DNA of 64,000 nucleotides from Pagrus major (taxonomy: Eukaryota > Chordata > Actinopteri > Spariformes > Sparidae). Position 1 is the first letter of the stretch. Every line of letters starts with the position of its first letter. Location of the stretch: the NCBI RefSeq assembly GCF_040436345.1, contig NC_133227.1:22690671-22754670 (forward strand), given 5' to 3'. Made by a program: the position numbers and the translations under genes. Below, in pieces: positions 11,787 through 30,235 of this stretch. The notes beneath the pieces were generated by a model. That model had not been told where the DNA came from and did no database searches. It saw nothing but the letters and a program-made list of their open reading frames with translations.

Positions 11787-13394
11787 AAATCAAAATATCA
11801 TTTTAAGGATTATAACAGTATTATGACATTTAGTTTATGTTTGTATAGGCATACAAAGCTTCCCTCATTGAATCTGTTTTTTTACAGAAAGCGGCTGATC
11901 TCTCCAGTTTTACAGGGACGACGGTGGCAAAGAAAAATATGATGAACAGACCATTTAACATATTTCTTAAAAACAGCGAGTCCTTGGAATTAGTGTCAAA
12001 AAATAATGTAAACAAAACATCTTAGCTGAATGGGGTTTAAATTAAATGATTTTTCTTCTGTGATTTTGAAAATCACATTCACTAAAATTGCAAACAGGAG
12101 TTAACTGGCAGCAGCTTGGACTTTATAGTGTTTTAAGTGAAGCTATTTGATTTACTTTGAACTTTCTGACACATTTCCTCTGCACCATGTCATGAACAGT
12201 TGTGAACACTAACAATACGACTGCCTACAAACCTACAGTCCAAAAACTACAGGAATACTAAAGAGAGGAATATTATCATACCCTCATAACTGAGACGCTT
12301 CTGTTTATGCAAAATGTATGCATTCATGCAAGATAAACTGCTTTTAAAATTGGTGTCGATCGAATTTCTATCACTTCGCTTTTCATGACGTCACTGCGCC
12401 ACACTGGACCACTGAGATGTCCTCTGGAGAAAACACAACAGCCTCTGCAACCTGGATTGTCACTGAAAGTTTAACAAAGTTACGATGGCAGAAAATCTGT
12501 GAACGCTGCACAATATCAGGATTAGTTAAAGTGTAATGGCTTCCTACAGAAATCCACACTGGAAATCGAACAAGACAGCTCAGATCAGCAGATACATTTG
12601 ATGGGTTGGTAGATTAAACATCTGTATGTCATCATCCTCTTAGAGTTTAAAGAGAAGACACACACCTTACAGAAGTATTTTTTAGTTTTTTCAGTGCACT
12701 GATGTCATTTTAGACATTAAAGGTCATTGTTGGGCAGTAAAATATCCTCTATCAGATACATATCTTTGCCACGAGTGATTGATAACCACATTTGAGTCTT
12801 TGACTCCCTAATATCGATATTGGCCCCTATAATTAATCAGTCGTGCTCTTGTAATTTTACTTCAAATCTGCCCGCTGCGCCAGATCCTCAACATATTTTT
12901 TAGAATCTTGACTGAAACTACTTCCTGAGGTGATTTCTTTCAATGCTAGCGTGGCCAAACCTCGGATGAAAGGAATGTGTACAACCAGCGATAGATCTGC
13001 AGCGATATTAACAGAGTATACAAAAGAGCTTGCAGCCACACTGATGTGACGTAGCTGATCAAAACTGATCTCCTTCTTTAGACTCCTACGGGACACACAA
13101 CCGCCAGTAGCTTCATGAAACGTTTGAGTTGGTCCGATCCATTTTCAGGTTTAGGGTAACTGATCTAAACTCTAACAACACTACGCAGCTCTACATCACA
13201 ATGCAGTATATTTAACCATTAATGCCATCCAACCTTCAAACAAGAGTAACGGAGATAAATGGAATTCAGTCGGTGTATAAAATCCAGGATTGCGATGGAC
13301 CAAAAAAATACTAGGATGCCAAACGGGCACCAGGCATCAAAATTACAAACATTAAGGCATCCATCATTTCCCCCTCGTGGTCACTTTTTGTTTT

Positions 13395-16300
13395 CTAGTC
13401 CGCTTTTTTGTCTTTTCCCTCCTCGTCGTCTGTGTACTCTGTGGGCTCCTCTCCTGGTTTCAGCAGCTTGCCGATGTAGTCGTACTTAACTGTGATGTGA
13501 AAAGAGAAAGAGTCAATTATTTACAGCCTCAATGAAAACGAATTCCCTGACAGAGGTTCAGGGACAAGCACGACTCCTACGTCCAGAAGAGACAGTCGAG
13601 GTCTTTTCAAGGTTTTTTTTTTTTTTTACTTTTCTGGAATTTGCTCATGTAACATCATTTCTCATCAAGTTAAATATCTGATCACAAAAATTAGTTTATT
13701 TTATCTGTTCAATAACATGCAACCTGGTATTAAACTGATGCTTCTGTCCAACAAGTTAGCATCAGTTTAATTGTATTAAACAAACATCAGCTTAATAAAT
13801 TTGTATTTTCAGTGATATTTTTTAACTACAAGAAGTGTAGTTTGAAAGTTTGACGCCGTCACATCTCTACTCACAGGTGAACTGAGTCTCCCACTCGGAG
13901 AGGCTCTCCTGCTGCATGGTGTTCAGGTCGGACAGGTCGTCGTGTTCGTCCTTCAGGGCCTCCTTCTCAAGGCAGAACGTAGCCAGACCTCTGGATGCAT
14001 CTCTGCCTGCAAACACTCCATACGGCCCCTCTGTGAGAAGTTAAAGACACACAGAGCACATGGTGAGGTGGATGCAAAGCAACGACAGCAGAAATAACAG
14101 CTTTTTTTCCCCCTCTAGTATTCTGATGTTGAGTTCGGCATCCGTGTTTCCTAACAATACAAACCCAGACAAAGATCTTTGACAAACCAAGAAGGTCATT
14201 TAAAGCCTCTTGATATTCTAGAGCTGAACCAAAAATAATTTATCTCTCTAAAAATAGTGTCTTTTTAGCCAAATTATGCCAGGACAAACAAACAAACAAA
14301 CAAACAAACAAACAAAAAAACACATCAGTGAGCCACAGGAACTTCATGTCGTGTTATTCATCACCATGAACCTGGCCTCATTACCCAAACTCGCTGCCTG
14401 TGGATGCATTTTAAATCAGCTAAATCATTTTTATAAAACATGCAGGGTTTTCAGCTTCAGGGCTGGTTGTTCAGTGCACTGAGAAAAGTTTGCATGACAG
14501 TGAGCAATCATGTTGGCCAGAGGTTACACGCAACAGAGGTTACAATCTGAGATAAGATAAAAACTGAGAGGTCTAACTCTGCGTCTGTTTCCAGGAAACA
14601 GAAATGAGGCATGACGGAGCAGATTCCTGTCTGAGAGAAGAGGAGGTGTCTGAGTTACTGACTGAACTCTGTACAGTTTTCAGATCAATTTTACTTTTTC
14701 ATTAAATTCAGTTGTTGTTAATCTGATTCTTCCTGACTGGGAACTGAGATTCAGCTGAACACCACCTCAAGTCAGAACAACAATTTGGAAACAGCAAAAA
14801 CTTTGGATAACAACTTGCTTAAAATATGTTCTTTGTAGCGTCCAAATTTTCCCCACATTATGAATTTAAAGCCCATGAACGCATCGAAGTTGGACATCTT
14901 CCCAACTTGGGGAATGAGACCATCCAAGCAGGGTTATTTAAGAGATTGGAAACAAAATTTGTTGTTATTTTCACATTGACATGATTTGTGCTTTAAGCTT
15001 GTATTCTTTCAGTCTGTTTCTGTGATTTAGAGCTGCAAATATTAGTTGATCAAAATCAAAAAGCTCGGGAACTATTTTGATAATTGATTTATTGTTTCAA
15101 TAATTTGCCAAAAAAAAAAAAATCATTCCAGCTTCTCAAATTTGAAAAATTGTTGCTTTTTCTTGTCTTAACAAAACAGTACACAAAGTATCCTCTAATA
15201 GATTTTGAACTGTTGGTAGGACAAATCAATACATTTGCTCAAATTGACTGTGATGGTCAATTTCTACAGTTTTCTGATATCTTGCCAAGACCAAGTAATT
15301 AATCGTAAAAAATCATCAGATTAAACCATTTTTGATGTTTTAGTTGCAAGCTGCAGCCCTGATGTCATTTTTGTGTGACATACAAATTATTAAAAGGATA
15401 AGTTCACCCAAGAATGAAAATTCACCATCATTCAATCATCATCTACTCGACCACATACTGATGGAAAGTGGGATGAAGTTTCATAACCCACAAAACATTT
15501 CTGGAGCTTCACAGAAAAACAGCTGTGAAGCTGTGTGAGGATGAGTCAACTATGACTTCATTTTCATTTTTGGGTGAACTAATACGCCTTTTCCACTGGT
15601 CAAAAATGCCACTTACACCCACTAAGATTTGGCTTTTGCATACAATGGGATCGTTACACCCGGGTTGACTCTGCAGTAGACCAGGGTTTTTTTTCACTTC
15701 GGCTCGGCTTTGATCTAAACGTAAGACCCGGGTGACCACATTAAATTCCACCACGCGAAGTGATGACACGTTATCAGCATCTCGTGGTGGCGTGTAAATA
15801 AAGAAGAAATTTGGGGATGAAAGCTGCTTAGTGATGTTTTGAAGCCAAAATAGCTCGACCTCCCGGCTATGAAAATACCTGGCTCGCCGACCGGCTAACT
15901 TCCGGTTTAGTGCCCGGCTAACTTGAAGGGGAATAAAATTATTTAATTGTGCGGCTCTTCTGGACTTTCCAAGTGTTATTGGACTGAATGGCTCAAATTA
16001 TGACATGGGGGTGTGTTACAGACGCTTCTTTCACAATGGGTCTATTGTTGTTTTCTCTTCTGTTACAACTGTTTCCGGCACATCTGTGACGTGAAACATG
16101 ACGTCATTAACGGACAACGCAATGCTTCAGATAAAAATCACAGCCGGGCTGCCTTGCTTGCGGGAAGTGGGAATGGGGTTTAAAAAACCCATGTAGACCC
16201 GCTAACATTGGTGGAAAAGCAGTATTATTCTATAAAGGGGCAGTGTGTAGTTTGGAGAAGAGATTCAAACTCGAACTCAACAATATCAATGAGGTAATAA

Positions 16301-17309
16301 CACATTTTTTTTCCCAATACTAAATAAACAAGCTGTTCTCAGAGGAAAATAAGGTCCAGAACACTGTTTGAAGCTAGAAAGGTGGCAGGGTCCGCCACAC
16401 ATAAACAAAGTAAAACAGTATGAAATTGTGTTGTCCTTTAAGGTCAGTTTGTGTCGTCATGAAAACGAAGAGACTTTGTTTAGATAAAAAAAATCAGTCA
16501 ATAAAAGGTCTTTCTCCTTAAAATCCCATCCCCAAAACTACATAGTGCACCTTTAACCTAATAACGTTGACATCTTCTCTACACAGGTCTGTGTTGATTT
16601 AAAAACTTGATTCCTCTGCGTCAAATCAAATGTCATCAAAGCCATCATTAAAACCAAAACACTGATTTATTGAGTAGAAGAAAAAAAAACATGGCGGCTG
16701 CAAAGTTTTGCTGCGGAGTAACTCAACTTATTTCATAGACGATCTCTGGCTTCAAGGCTACAGCAGCTCCTCTGTTGTGAAATGAGATCTCTGCTGCTAG
16801 CTAAACCGGAGGGGGTGTGGCGTTAGCTCACAGTTACAAAACTCCACTTAAACAAACACCAAAACAACCAACTGTTGATTAAAACCACTTAATTACTGTC
16901 ACTCAACTAAAATTTCACTGCTTAACTTATCGGCCATTTCACGCTAGCTTGCCGTCGGCGTGGTTACGTCAGAAACAGGTCGTTCAACACCTGGGTCAGC
17001 TCGGGCAGCGTTACCTGGCCCGTAAAACTTCTTCCCCCGGGTCACGTCGAACACTTTCCCGTTGACAGCCATGAGGATCCTCGGGTCCTGCAGTCCATCG
17101 TAGGGCTTCAGGTCTGCGATGGTAAAGTCCCTCTTTTTCAGTTTGGGCAGCGGTTTTTCCACCTCGCCCAGCTCTGGGGGTTTGTCTCCGCGGAAGATTT
17201 TGTAGAGGAGGAACAAGCAGAGGCTGAGCAGGGTCAGGTTCAGCGGGGAGGTGAAGATCTCCTGAAAAATCCCTCCAGAAGTTAACTCGCTTCCCTCCGC
17301 TTCAGCCAT
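13395..17309 (-). CDS. pgrmc1: Membrane-associated progesterone receptor component 1
   Basis: Haem-binding, cytochrome b5-like membrane protein of the ER and other membranes, linked to cytochrome P450 function and sterol biology. Three coding exons, 17309-17015, 14030-13875 and 13489-13395, join to 181 codons plus a stop (human 195). There is a short N-terminus, then a membrane segment near residues 20-40 ([19 protein letters not shown]), then a cytochrome b5-type domain from about residue 60 with [15 protein letters not shown] and [20 protein letters not shown]. The Tyr of KFYGP corresponds to the haem-coordinating Tyr113 of human PGRMC1. The FTSPLNL segment and the QFTFKY sequence favour PGRMC1 over PGRMC2. 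The C-terminus has the acidic [13 protein letters not shown] tail. Intron 1 (3 kb) is filled with mobile-element remnants. It is head to head with rab24. Confidence 0.96.
14285..14316. repeat. (AAAC)n microsatellite in pgrmc1 intron 1
   Basis: About seven AAAC units followed by an A-run. Simple-sequence DNA inside the intron. Confidence 0.85.
15392..15582. repeat. Short inverted-repeat element (GTTCACCC ends)
   Basis: Terminal inverted repeats: the left end reads AGTTCACCCAAGAATGAAAA and the right end reads TTTTCATTTTTGGGTGAACT. The interior shares CACAAAACATTTCTGGAGCT with the long-TIR element at 50501-51083, so the two are related. Non-autonomous and without coding sequence. Confidence 0.7.
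15583..16229. repeat. hAT-like element with TTTTCCAC termini
   Basis: The left end has GCCTTTTCCACTGG and the right end has TTGGTGGAAAAGCAG, inverted repeats of the type found on hAT-like non-autonomous elements in fish. It is about 650 bp, directly abuts the element at 15392-15582 and nearly touches the one at 16233. No transposase ORF is visible. Confidence 0.55.
16233..16556. repeat. Full-length MITE-like element, about 325 bp
   Basis: Left end TAAAGGGGCAGTGTGTAGTT and right end AAAACTACATAGTGCACCTT are inverted repeats. Shared interior words (CTGTTCTCAGAGGAAA, GTGGCAGGGTCCGCC) mark further copies at about 10396-10738 (plus) and 19860-20060 (minus), with a terminal fragment near 7000-7070. 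This is the best reference copy of the family in the window. Confidence 0.75.
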
Positions 17310-17420
17310 GTTGGGTTCTCTCTGTGCCTCTGTGTGTGTGTGTGTGTGCGTGTGTTTGGAACGGGGTTGGGTGGGACTGGTGGGGCTCATGAGCCAATCA
17401 CAGCCGCAGCCGAGGGATGA
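17310..17420 (-). promoter_or_regulatory. pgrmc1 proximal promoter
   Basis: A (TG)n tract (about 17331-17353) and a CCAAT box (17394-17398, reverse orientation relative to the gene) lie within about 100 bp of the pgrmc1 start codon. No TATA box seen. Assignment rests on position only. Confidence 0.35.
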
Positions 17421-17426
17421 CGTAAT

Positions 17427-17640
17427 TCTGTATGCTAACCCGGAAGTTAGCATCACCCTGGTTCCCTTGACAAAAAAAGCCTATGGGAGTTTTGAATTGG
17501 ATTTTGGATTATCGCCGAGAATTAACTCTGTGACAAACACAAGTTTATGATACTTACATATTTTAATTCAGGAAGATAATCTTCACAGGTGAACACCACT
17601 TTTATGATTTTCGAAGCGTAAATTAAATCGCTAGAAGTAA
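17427..17640. repeat. Dispersed repeat, copy 1 (sister at 57818-57990)
   Basis: Begins around GCTAACCCGGAAGTTAGCAT, a small palindrome, and continues with GAATTGGATTTT, AACACAAGTTTATGAT and GAACACCACTTTTATGATT. The same words occur in the same order near 57818-57990, 40 kb away. The family is unrecognised, probably a DNA-element fragment. Confidence 0.75.
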
Positions 17641-17782
17641 AAAGCTAATGTTTGGCTATCAACAGACTAAACGTCACCACCACTAAGCGTCTTACTACAC
17701 AAATACTATACACATTTTCTATAAATTGATCAATCTACAAGTTGTAAAGTTATGATAATACTACTGATGATATTAATTATAT

Positions 17783-17960
17783 CAATAATAATAATAATAA
17801 TAATGATAGTAATCAACTTTATTTACATAGCCCCTTTAAAAACAGAGTTTACAAAGTGCTTTGACAATCAAGCAAAAGCAGGAAACTCAGGAAGACAATA
17901 TTACAGAATAAACACTCAACAGTCAATCAGTCGAGTTAAAACAAGAAGGCAGAACTGAAA
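17783..17960. repeat. (AAT)n tract followed by a common fish repeat tail
   Basis: An (AAT)n microsatellite precedes ATCAACTTTATTTACATAGC and ACAAAGTGCTTTGACAATCA, words typical of a widespread teleost repeat (probably retroposon-derived). The DNA from about 17960 to 18890 is AT-rich, with nothing further that I recognise. Confidence 0.5.
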
Positions 17961-18894
17961 ATATAAGAACACAAAAAGTCAATATGATTAACTCCAAGTA
18001 AAAAGAATAAAGGTGATAAAACAGGCAAAATCACAGAAAACCAAAGAGAGAAAAAAGTTACACAAGAATAGAAATAAATAAAAGATTAAAATCAATAAAG
18101 GCTGATAGTTAGAATAGTTTGTAACTAAAGTCGGCCTGTAAAGACGGACTAGTGAGTAGATGAGGCTCCGTGTTCGATGTGATGACGTTTTATGTCCCCG
18201 ACAACTTCTGTACTTTTATTTGGCCACTTTAGCAACCGCCGTTTTTAAGAAACATAAGTGCTTTAGAATTAAATTGTGGGAAATGTAATGATGTGATAAT
18301 GATATCATATTTTATGTCGTATAACAAAATATGTAAATATCTAAAGCCTGTGGTAACCAAAGACCTTATTTCAGGCATTTAACCAAAACCCATTCAAAAA
18401 ACCCATTGACTCTGAGACAAGGGAACCGATTGTGCAAAAATGCTAAGTGATTTTTGGGTTTTAGGACTCACTAATACAGCACTCAATAAACAAACAAGAT
18501 GTTAACAAAGGACTATTTATGATTGGAGAATTTTGATTCATGAATATTTATTTTTTTTTGCAAGTAAAAGGATCAAATTGATGATGTAGTATTGTTTTGG
18601 TAGAGAATAACTTATTTTCCAATGAAAGCCATTTCATTTTGTGGATGTAAATTGCTAAAATAATAATTAAATGAATTATGTACATTTAATCTGGGGAGAA
18701 GTTGGACTTGTTAAAAATGAGTAAAATATCTATCTTTGTTAAGAATGACGTCTTTTTCAAGCATCGCTGAAAGATATTTCTGTAAACCAAAACAAAAGGC
18801 AGTAGTGTGGAAACAATCTGTAAAAACATGTTCAACAGTTTAAAAAAAAAAAATTCACTTCTGAGAGCTGAAATGTTATTGGTCCCCTACATCC

Positions 18895-19352
18895 GGTGAT
18901 TGTCTCGCATAATTCGGTCACTTCCGTGTTCTGGGAACGGACGCCGACACCTCTTTGGTTCCCACCCAAACAAACAAAGCTCAGATGGAGATTTTTCTCC
19001 CCTCATAAAAACGAGCTGGACGTATTTTCAGAAAACAAAGCTCCCGTCATCTAGAAACGATGTCGGCCGGTTACTTTCTCTTCCTGTAATTTTATCTAGC
19101 TTCACTGACGGCTGGCGCTTTTATTTTCAGGCATTGCGCAACAGTGTTGGTAACGCTGCCGCAGCTAGCTGCCACTCAGTGTCCACACAGCAGCCGGTGC
19201 TTAGCAAGGCAGGGCAGAGATGACAAGCGCTTTGGCTGAGACAGTCTGTACTTTAAAACAGGCTCTGTAGGCACGCATGACAGCCCGGTTTGGTCTACTG
19301 CTTGGAGAAGATCAGAGGTTGAGAAGTGTTTCTTGAGTCGAGCTAGCTACCA
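18895..19352 (+). promoter_or_regulatory. rab24 promoter and probable non-coding exon 1
   Basis: A CpG-richer block with an ETS-type CACTTCCG (about 18919-18926) precedes a strong donor CTACCAG|GTGAGT whose exon would end at about 19352. An acceptor CACACAG at 20840-20846 would start the coding exon at 20847, 90 nt before the rab24 ATG. The exon is inferred from splice signals. The 5' end is not known. Confidence 0.5.
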
Positions 19353-19739
19353 GGTGAGTTTTGGGTCTTTCTGTGTGGTGCTGAAGTTAGCTAGGTTAGC
19401 TGAGATCTCAGACCCTGATTAGCTCCTGTTCGGCTGCTGTTTTAGCTCTGTCATGTTCGTCCCAGTGAAGAAACTGAACCACATACGGCTGATTTTTTTT
19501 TTTACAAAAGGTTAATTTTGTTTTTTAGAGGTTGTTTTTTTTAGATAAAGTACAGCAATTTGCGGGGTCAACAACACTTAAATGTGGCTTCATCTTGTAA
19601 AAGTTGAACCTTGAGGTGCGACAAGTGAAACAAGTCAGACAGGTTTTTATTTTTATGCTTTCTGTTTTATATTTTAGTCTCCCATTTACAGTCTCATCGT
19701 CATCGTTTTGATTACAGTATTTTAGTAGTCATTATCAAG

Positions 19740-20306
19740 CAGTGATGGAGTATAACTAAGTGCATTTACTCAAGAAAGGTACTTTACTTGAGTATTTCCA
19801 TTTTCTGCTGCTTTATAATCTAGTCCACTACATTTTGGAGGCACATATTTGTATATTTGTTATGCCTAAACAAACAAAATAAACAAACTCTCTTTGTTTT
19901 TATAACTGAATAAACAAACTGAACTCAAAGGACAACACAGTCACATGCTGTCTTACTTTGTTTATATGTGGCGGACCCCACCAGCTTCCTAGCTTCAAAC
20001 AGTGTTCTGGACCTTGTTTTCCTCTGAGAACAGCTTGTTTATTCAGTTTTGGGAGAGATTAATATTGGGTCTCTGTGGGTCGACCCATGTTATACAGTAT
20101 AAACATACATGTAAATATATGTATACTTAGCTTTGACTTGTGCTTTTGTTTTTGTGCATTTGATATTGGATATGTATAGACTTTTACTCAGGTACTGTTC
20201 GTATGAGTCACTTACGTAAAAAACAAAAACAAAAAAAGTAATATTTACCACAATATCTTTACTTTTACTCAAGTATGACTTTGGGTACTTTTAACAACAC
20301 TGTTAT
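19740..20306. repeat. ACTTGAGTA-type fish element with a nested MITE
   Basis: The left part carries TTTACTCAAGAAAGGTACTT and TACTTGAGTATTTCCATTTT. The right part ends TTTACTTTTACTCAAGTATG and then GGGTACTTTTAACAACACTG. Together they look like the two halves of one very common teleost element. Between them, about 19855-20075 is a minus-orientation copy of the 16233-16556 family (GGCGGACCCCACCAG, TTTCCTCTGAGAACAGC), so the second element jumped into the first. Confidence 0.65.
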
Positions 20307-20419
20307 CAAGTCAGGGGCAGTATTATTTTAGTCATTTGTTTAGTAAAACATTGGCTCTTTGGACTGTTGGTCATAAACTAGATATTTAAGACTTAACTAG
20401 ATGTATGGGGTGCTACAGT

Positions 20420-20622
20420 GCTTTTAGTTTTGGCATACTCTTTCGTGGCAGCCCTTATTTATAGTTTGTATATATTGTATATTGTATATATTATAGCCAC
20501 TGTTTGTTTGTTTATTGTTTATTGTCTTCAATGCATGCACCTTATTCACCAAGAAAAAATCCTCGTCGGTGTAAAATCCCTCTTGGCAATAAATCTGTTT
20601 CTGATTCTGATTCTGATTGAAA
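20420..20622 (+). repeat. LINE 3'-end fragment with (ATTCTG)n-like tail
   Basis: The sequence TTGGCAATAAATCTGTTTCT followed by GATTCTGATTCTGATTG has the short 3' tandem-repeat tail characteristic of L2/CR1-type LINEs of fish. There is no reverse transcriptase ORF, so only the 3' end was inserted. Confidence 0.6.
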
Positions 20623-20936
20623 AGAAAGACTTAGTTGTGGCTGAAGTGTAGAAATACATGAGTTTTCTGTGGACACAACAGATATTACAGATACAGACAA
20701 GAGGAAGTGAAAAGATTTGTAAGCAATCCCAGAAAAGTTTAGAATGTGGTAAGGTATAACTTTCAGTTTCTCAAAGAGGAGAAATTATATTTATGAATTC
20801 AGTAGTGCGCCCTCTCATTTGTTGTGTATCTCTTCTTTCCACACAGCACACTGAGCATCCTTGTAAATTACCCTCCCCCCCTCCTCCTGTTTGCTCTGCT
20901 GTGGTCTCGTCCTGGGCTTCTCCGAACCCACTTACT

Positions 20937-27741
<6,805 letters not shown>

Positions 27742-30235
27742 TGTCGAGCAACAGGAAGGGAAACGGACGCGGTCGCCTTCCCTCGGCTGGAGGAAAACCT
27801 GGATATGCTGGATGTGTGTCAGAGAACTCAGCTGGGATCCAAGAAAAGAAATCAGGCAGAACTGTTTATACCTTGTTAGATATGTTTATTTCTTTTGTGC
27901 CATAAAGAACTGAGGGCTGCGAGACTTTAAACGAAGAGGATCTGCTTCTGCTGTTACTGGGTGGAGAGGGATTTACAAACCAACACTCACACTTTTCACC
28001 CAGTTATATCCCGTGTTTTATCCTCTCACGAGCCGGTCCCTGTTCCTCTGGACCATGGAAGTAAACATATCCGTAAAAGCTGCGGTGTCAAACAATCTGA
28101 AGCTCTGCTGTGGTGAGAAGACGACCTGTGTCGACGAGAAGGATCCCACTGAACACGGACTGGCAGACAAAACTTGATTGAGGCTATTTATCGTTGTAGC
28201 AGCTGCAGCGCTTCAGGAGGGTGAATGGTTTGTTTACAGAAGTTGATTTTTGTTTACCTCCAACTCTATTTAACCTTGTTGTGGAAACCCGTCTGTTAGT
28301 CCTGCACGTCCTCCGTGAAGCCTACACGAATGGAGCGACGCCTAATCGGATGTGATCCGTCAAACAAAACACTCCCCCGTCGTACTAAATTGAAGTGAAT
28401 TCTTGTTAAAAGGAAACATGAATGAAATGATACCAATGATCTTTAAAAAGGCCTTATACCCGCAGTAGAAATAGCAGGACTGTGTGTCTCTTTAGCGTTT
28501 TTACCAAGACACACCACGACTTTTGCCAAGTGACAGCCACGGATGTATTAACAGAGCTGGATACTGCACCGACCACTGTTTCCCCCAGTGGCCACTCCTG
28601 GCACTGCGACGAGCATTTCCCCTTAGACCACAGAGGTTTTAGATTTGTAAAACCTACTTTTTATGTCAGTTACACCATCCTGATCGTGAGCTAAGTGGAA
28701 ACACGTGAACGGGGCCAGCAGGAGAAACACTAATGAGCGCGGGGCAGCGGGCGACACAACGTGGAAGTGAACCCAGAGGCTGGATATAGAGGCAAAGCCC
28801 CGTTCCGACCACCATAGACCATCTTCACATGGCGGCCATTTTCCTCAGGGTGGGAAGCTTAAATGTCGTACTGCTGTGTGTTTCAGGTTTCAAGTCGTAT
28901 AAACGTAGGAAATCTGACAAATTGTTACTATTTAACCACTTCTTGATTGACCAGCAACAAGACAATGGATAATGAAAATTTCAGAGGGATATCAGGCTGT
29001 GTGTCAAGGTAGAACGACATATTTGATCCCGTTAACATCCGCTAACGTTAGCATTCAACCACTTCCTGGCTAGGAATTACGGTTTTATAACGTGATACGA
29101 CACGAAAGCTGTAAATTAACATTTAAATGTCAATGCACACCTTGTACTCATTTATTTAACGTTAGCCAACTTATGCCAACGGTAGCTAATGGGTTATCAA
29201 ATCTGTGGTTTTACCTTGAAATATGGCCCGATGTTCCCCCAGATGTTCCCTTTCTTTTGTCTTATCGTTTGCTGATTAATTGGGGAACTGTAAAATAATA
29301 ATTTGTCAGATTCTCTGCAAACGACATCATCCTTTTGATTTGATTATTTGAGCTTCCCGCCGTGTGATAATGGTCTAAGGGGGCACAGCCTTGCTATCTC
29401 CTTTCGGGCTGATACACTCGGTGAGCCTTACTAGGATCCAGTATCCAGTTCTTGTAATACATCCGTAGTGACGGGACGTACAACATATATCGGAGACGTT
29501 ATCTTTTGCTGCATAAGCTATGTTTCTGTTGAAAGAGAATAAAATAAGCTGATTTAAAGGTGGCGGTTACCAAAATGCCAACATGTGTGTGTAAATTAAA
29601 TTTCATGGCCTCGGCTGACTGAAAGAAAAACTTAAAAGACGGCCATTTTCTAAATTTTGACTCCAAATTTTCTATTTTGTAATTACAAATGCAAAGTACA
29701 CATGTAGGAGGACGACTGTTAAATTGTCTTTCAGTCTTCACTTCAGCAGCTCTTTCGAAGACACAAAGATGATCAAAGAGCAAAGTTCCCCTTCACCGTG
29801 TTGAGAAACTGCAGATTTCACCAACACAGGAAAAAAACATGAATGTTGTAACATGGTACAAACTGTCCTCTCAATGTTCTCAGAACAATATTTACACCTG
29901 TATTTAACTGACGACTCGAGTCACTAATTTATTGCCTTTTAAGTTCGTGACGTGGGGAAATAAAAAGGACACAATCTCCATGTTGCTGCTTCGACGTGTT
30001 GATGTTTCATGTGTTGATATTTTGATGCACAACATTTTTTATCGAGGGATGTTTAAAGACAGACCGGTGTAAAGTACAAACATGTTCTGTAAGATTAAAC
30101 GAATGTTTCAAAGCTCTGACAGACCTGAAGTTTTATAGTGTTTTTTTGTTTTTGCCCTCGTGTATTATATCTGAGCTTTTGTTTTGCATTTGAGTGAGAA
30201 AACTGGCAATATAAATAAAATTGTAAAGTGTATTG
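27742..30235 (+). other. rab24 3' UTR and convergent intergenic DNA
   Basis: No further coding sequence is visible past the rab24 stop. AATAAA signals on the plus strand occur near 29957, at 30214-30219 (followed by GU-rich DNA) and near 31944, so a 3' UTR of 2.5 kb is possible. A block near 28800-28860 with ATGGCGGCCATTTTCC has YY1-like character but no gene attached. From 30240 to 33220 I see only AT-rich unique DNA. The nsd1 3' UTR approaches from the other side. Confidence 0.4.

Noticed and set aside
12857-13096. 79-codon minus-strand ORF
   Set aside because: It lies in the pgrmc1 3' UTR, has no recognisable domain and no splice signals, so chance is the simplest explanation.
16944-17456. 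170-codon extended start for pgrmc1
   Set aside because: The extra upstream codons run through a CA/TG microsatellite. The downstream Met gives the [13 protein letters not shown] start expected for PGRMC1.
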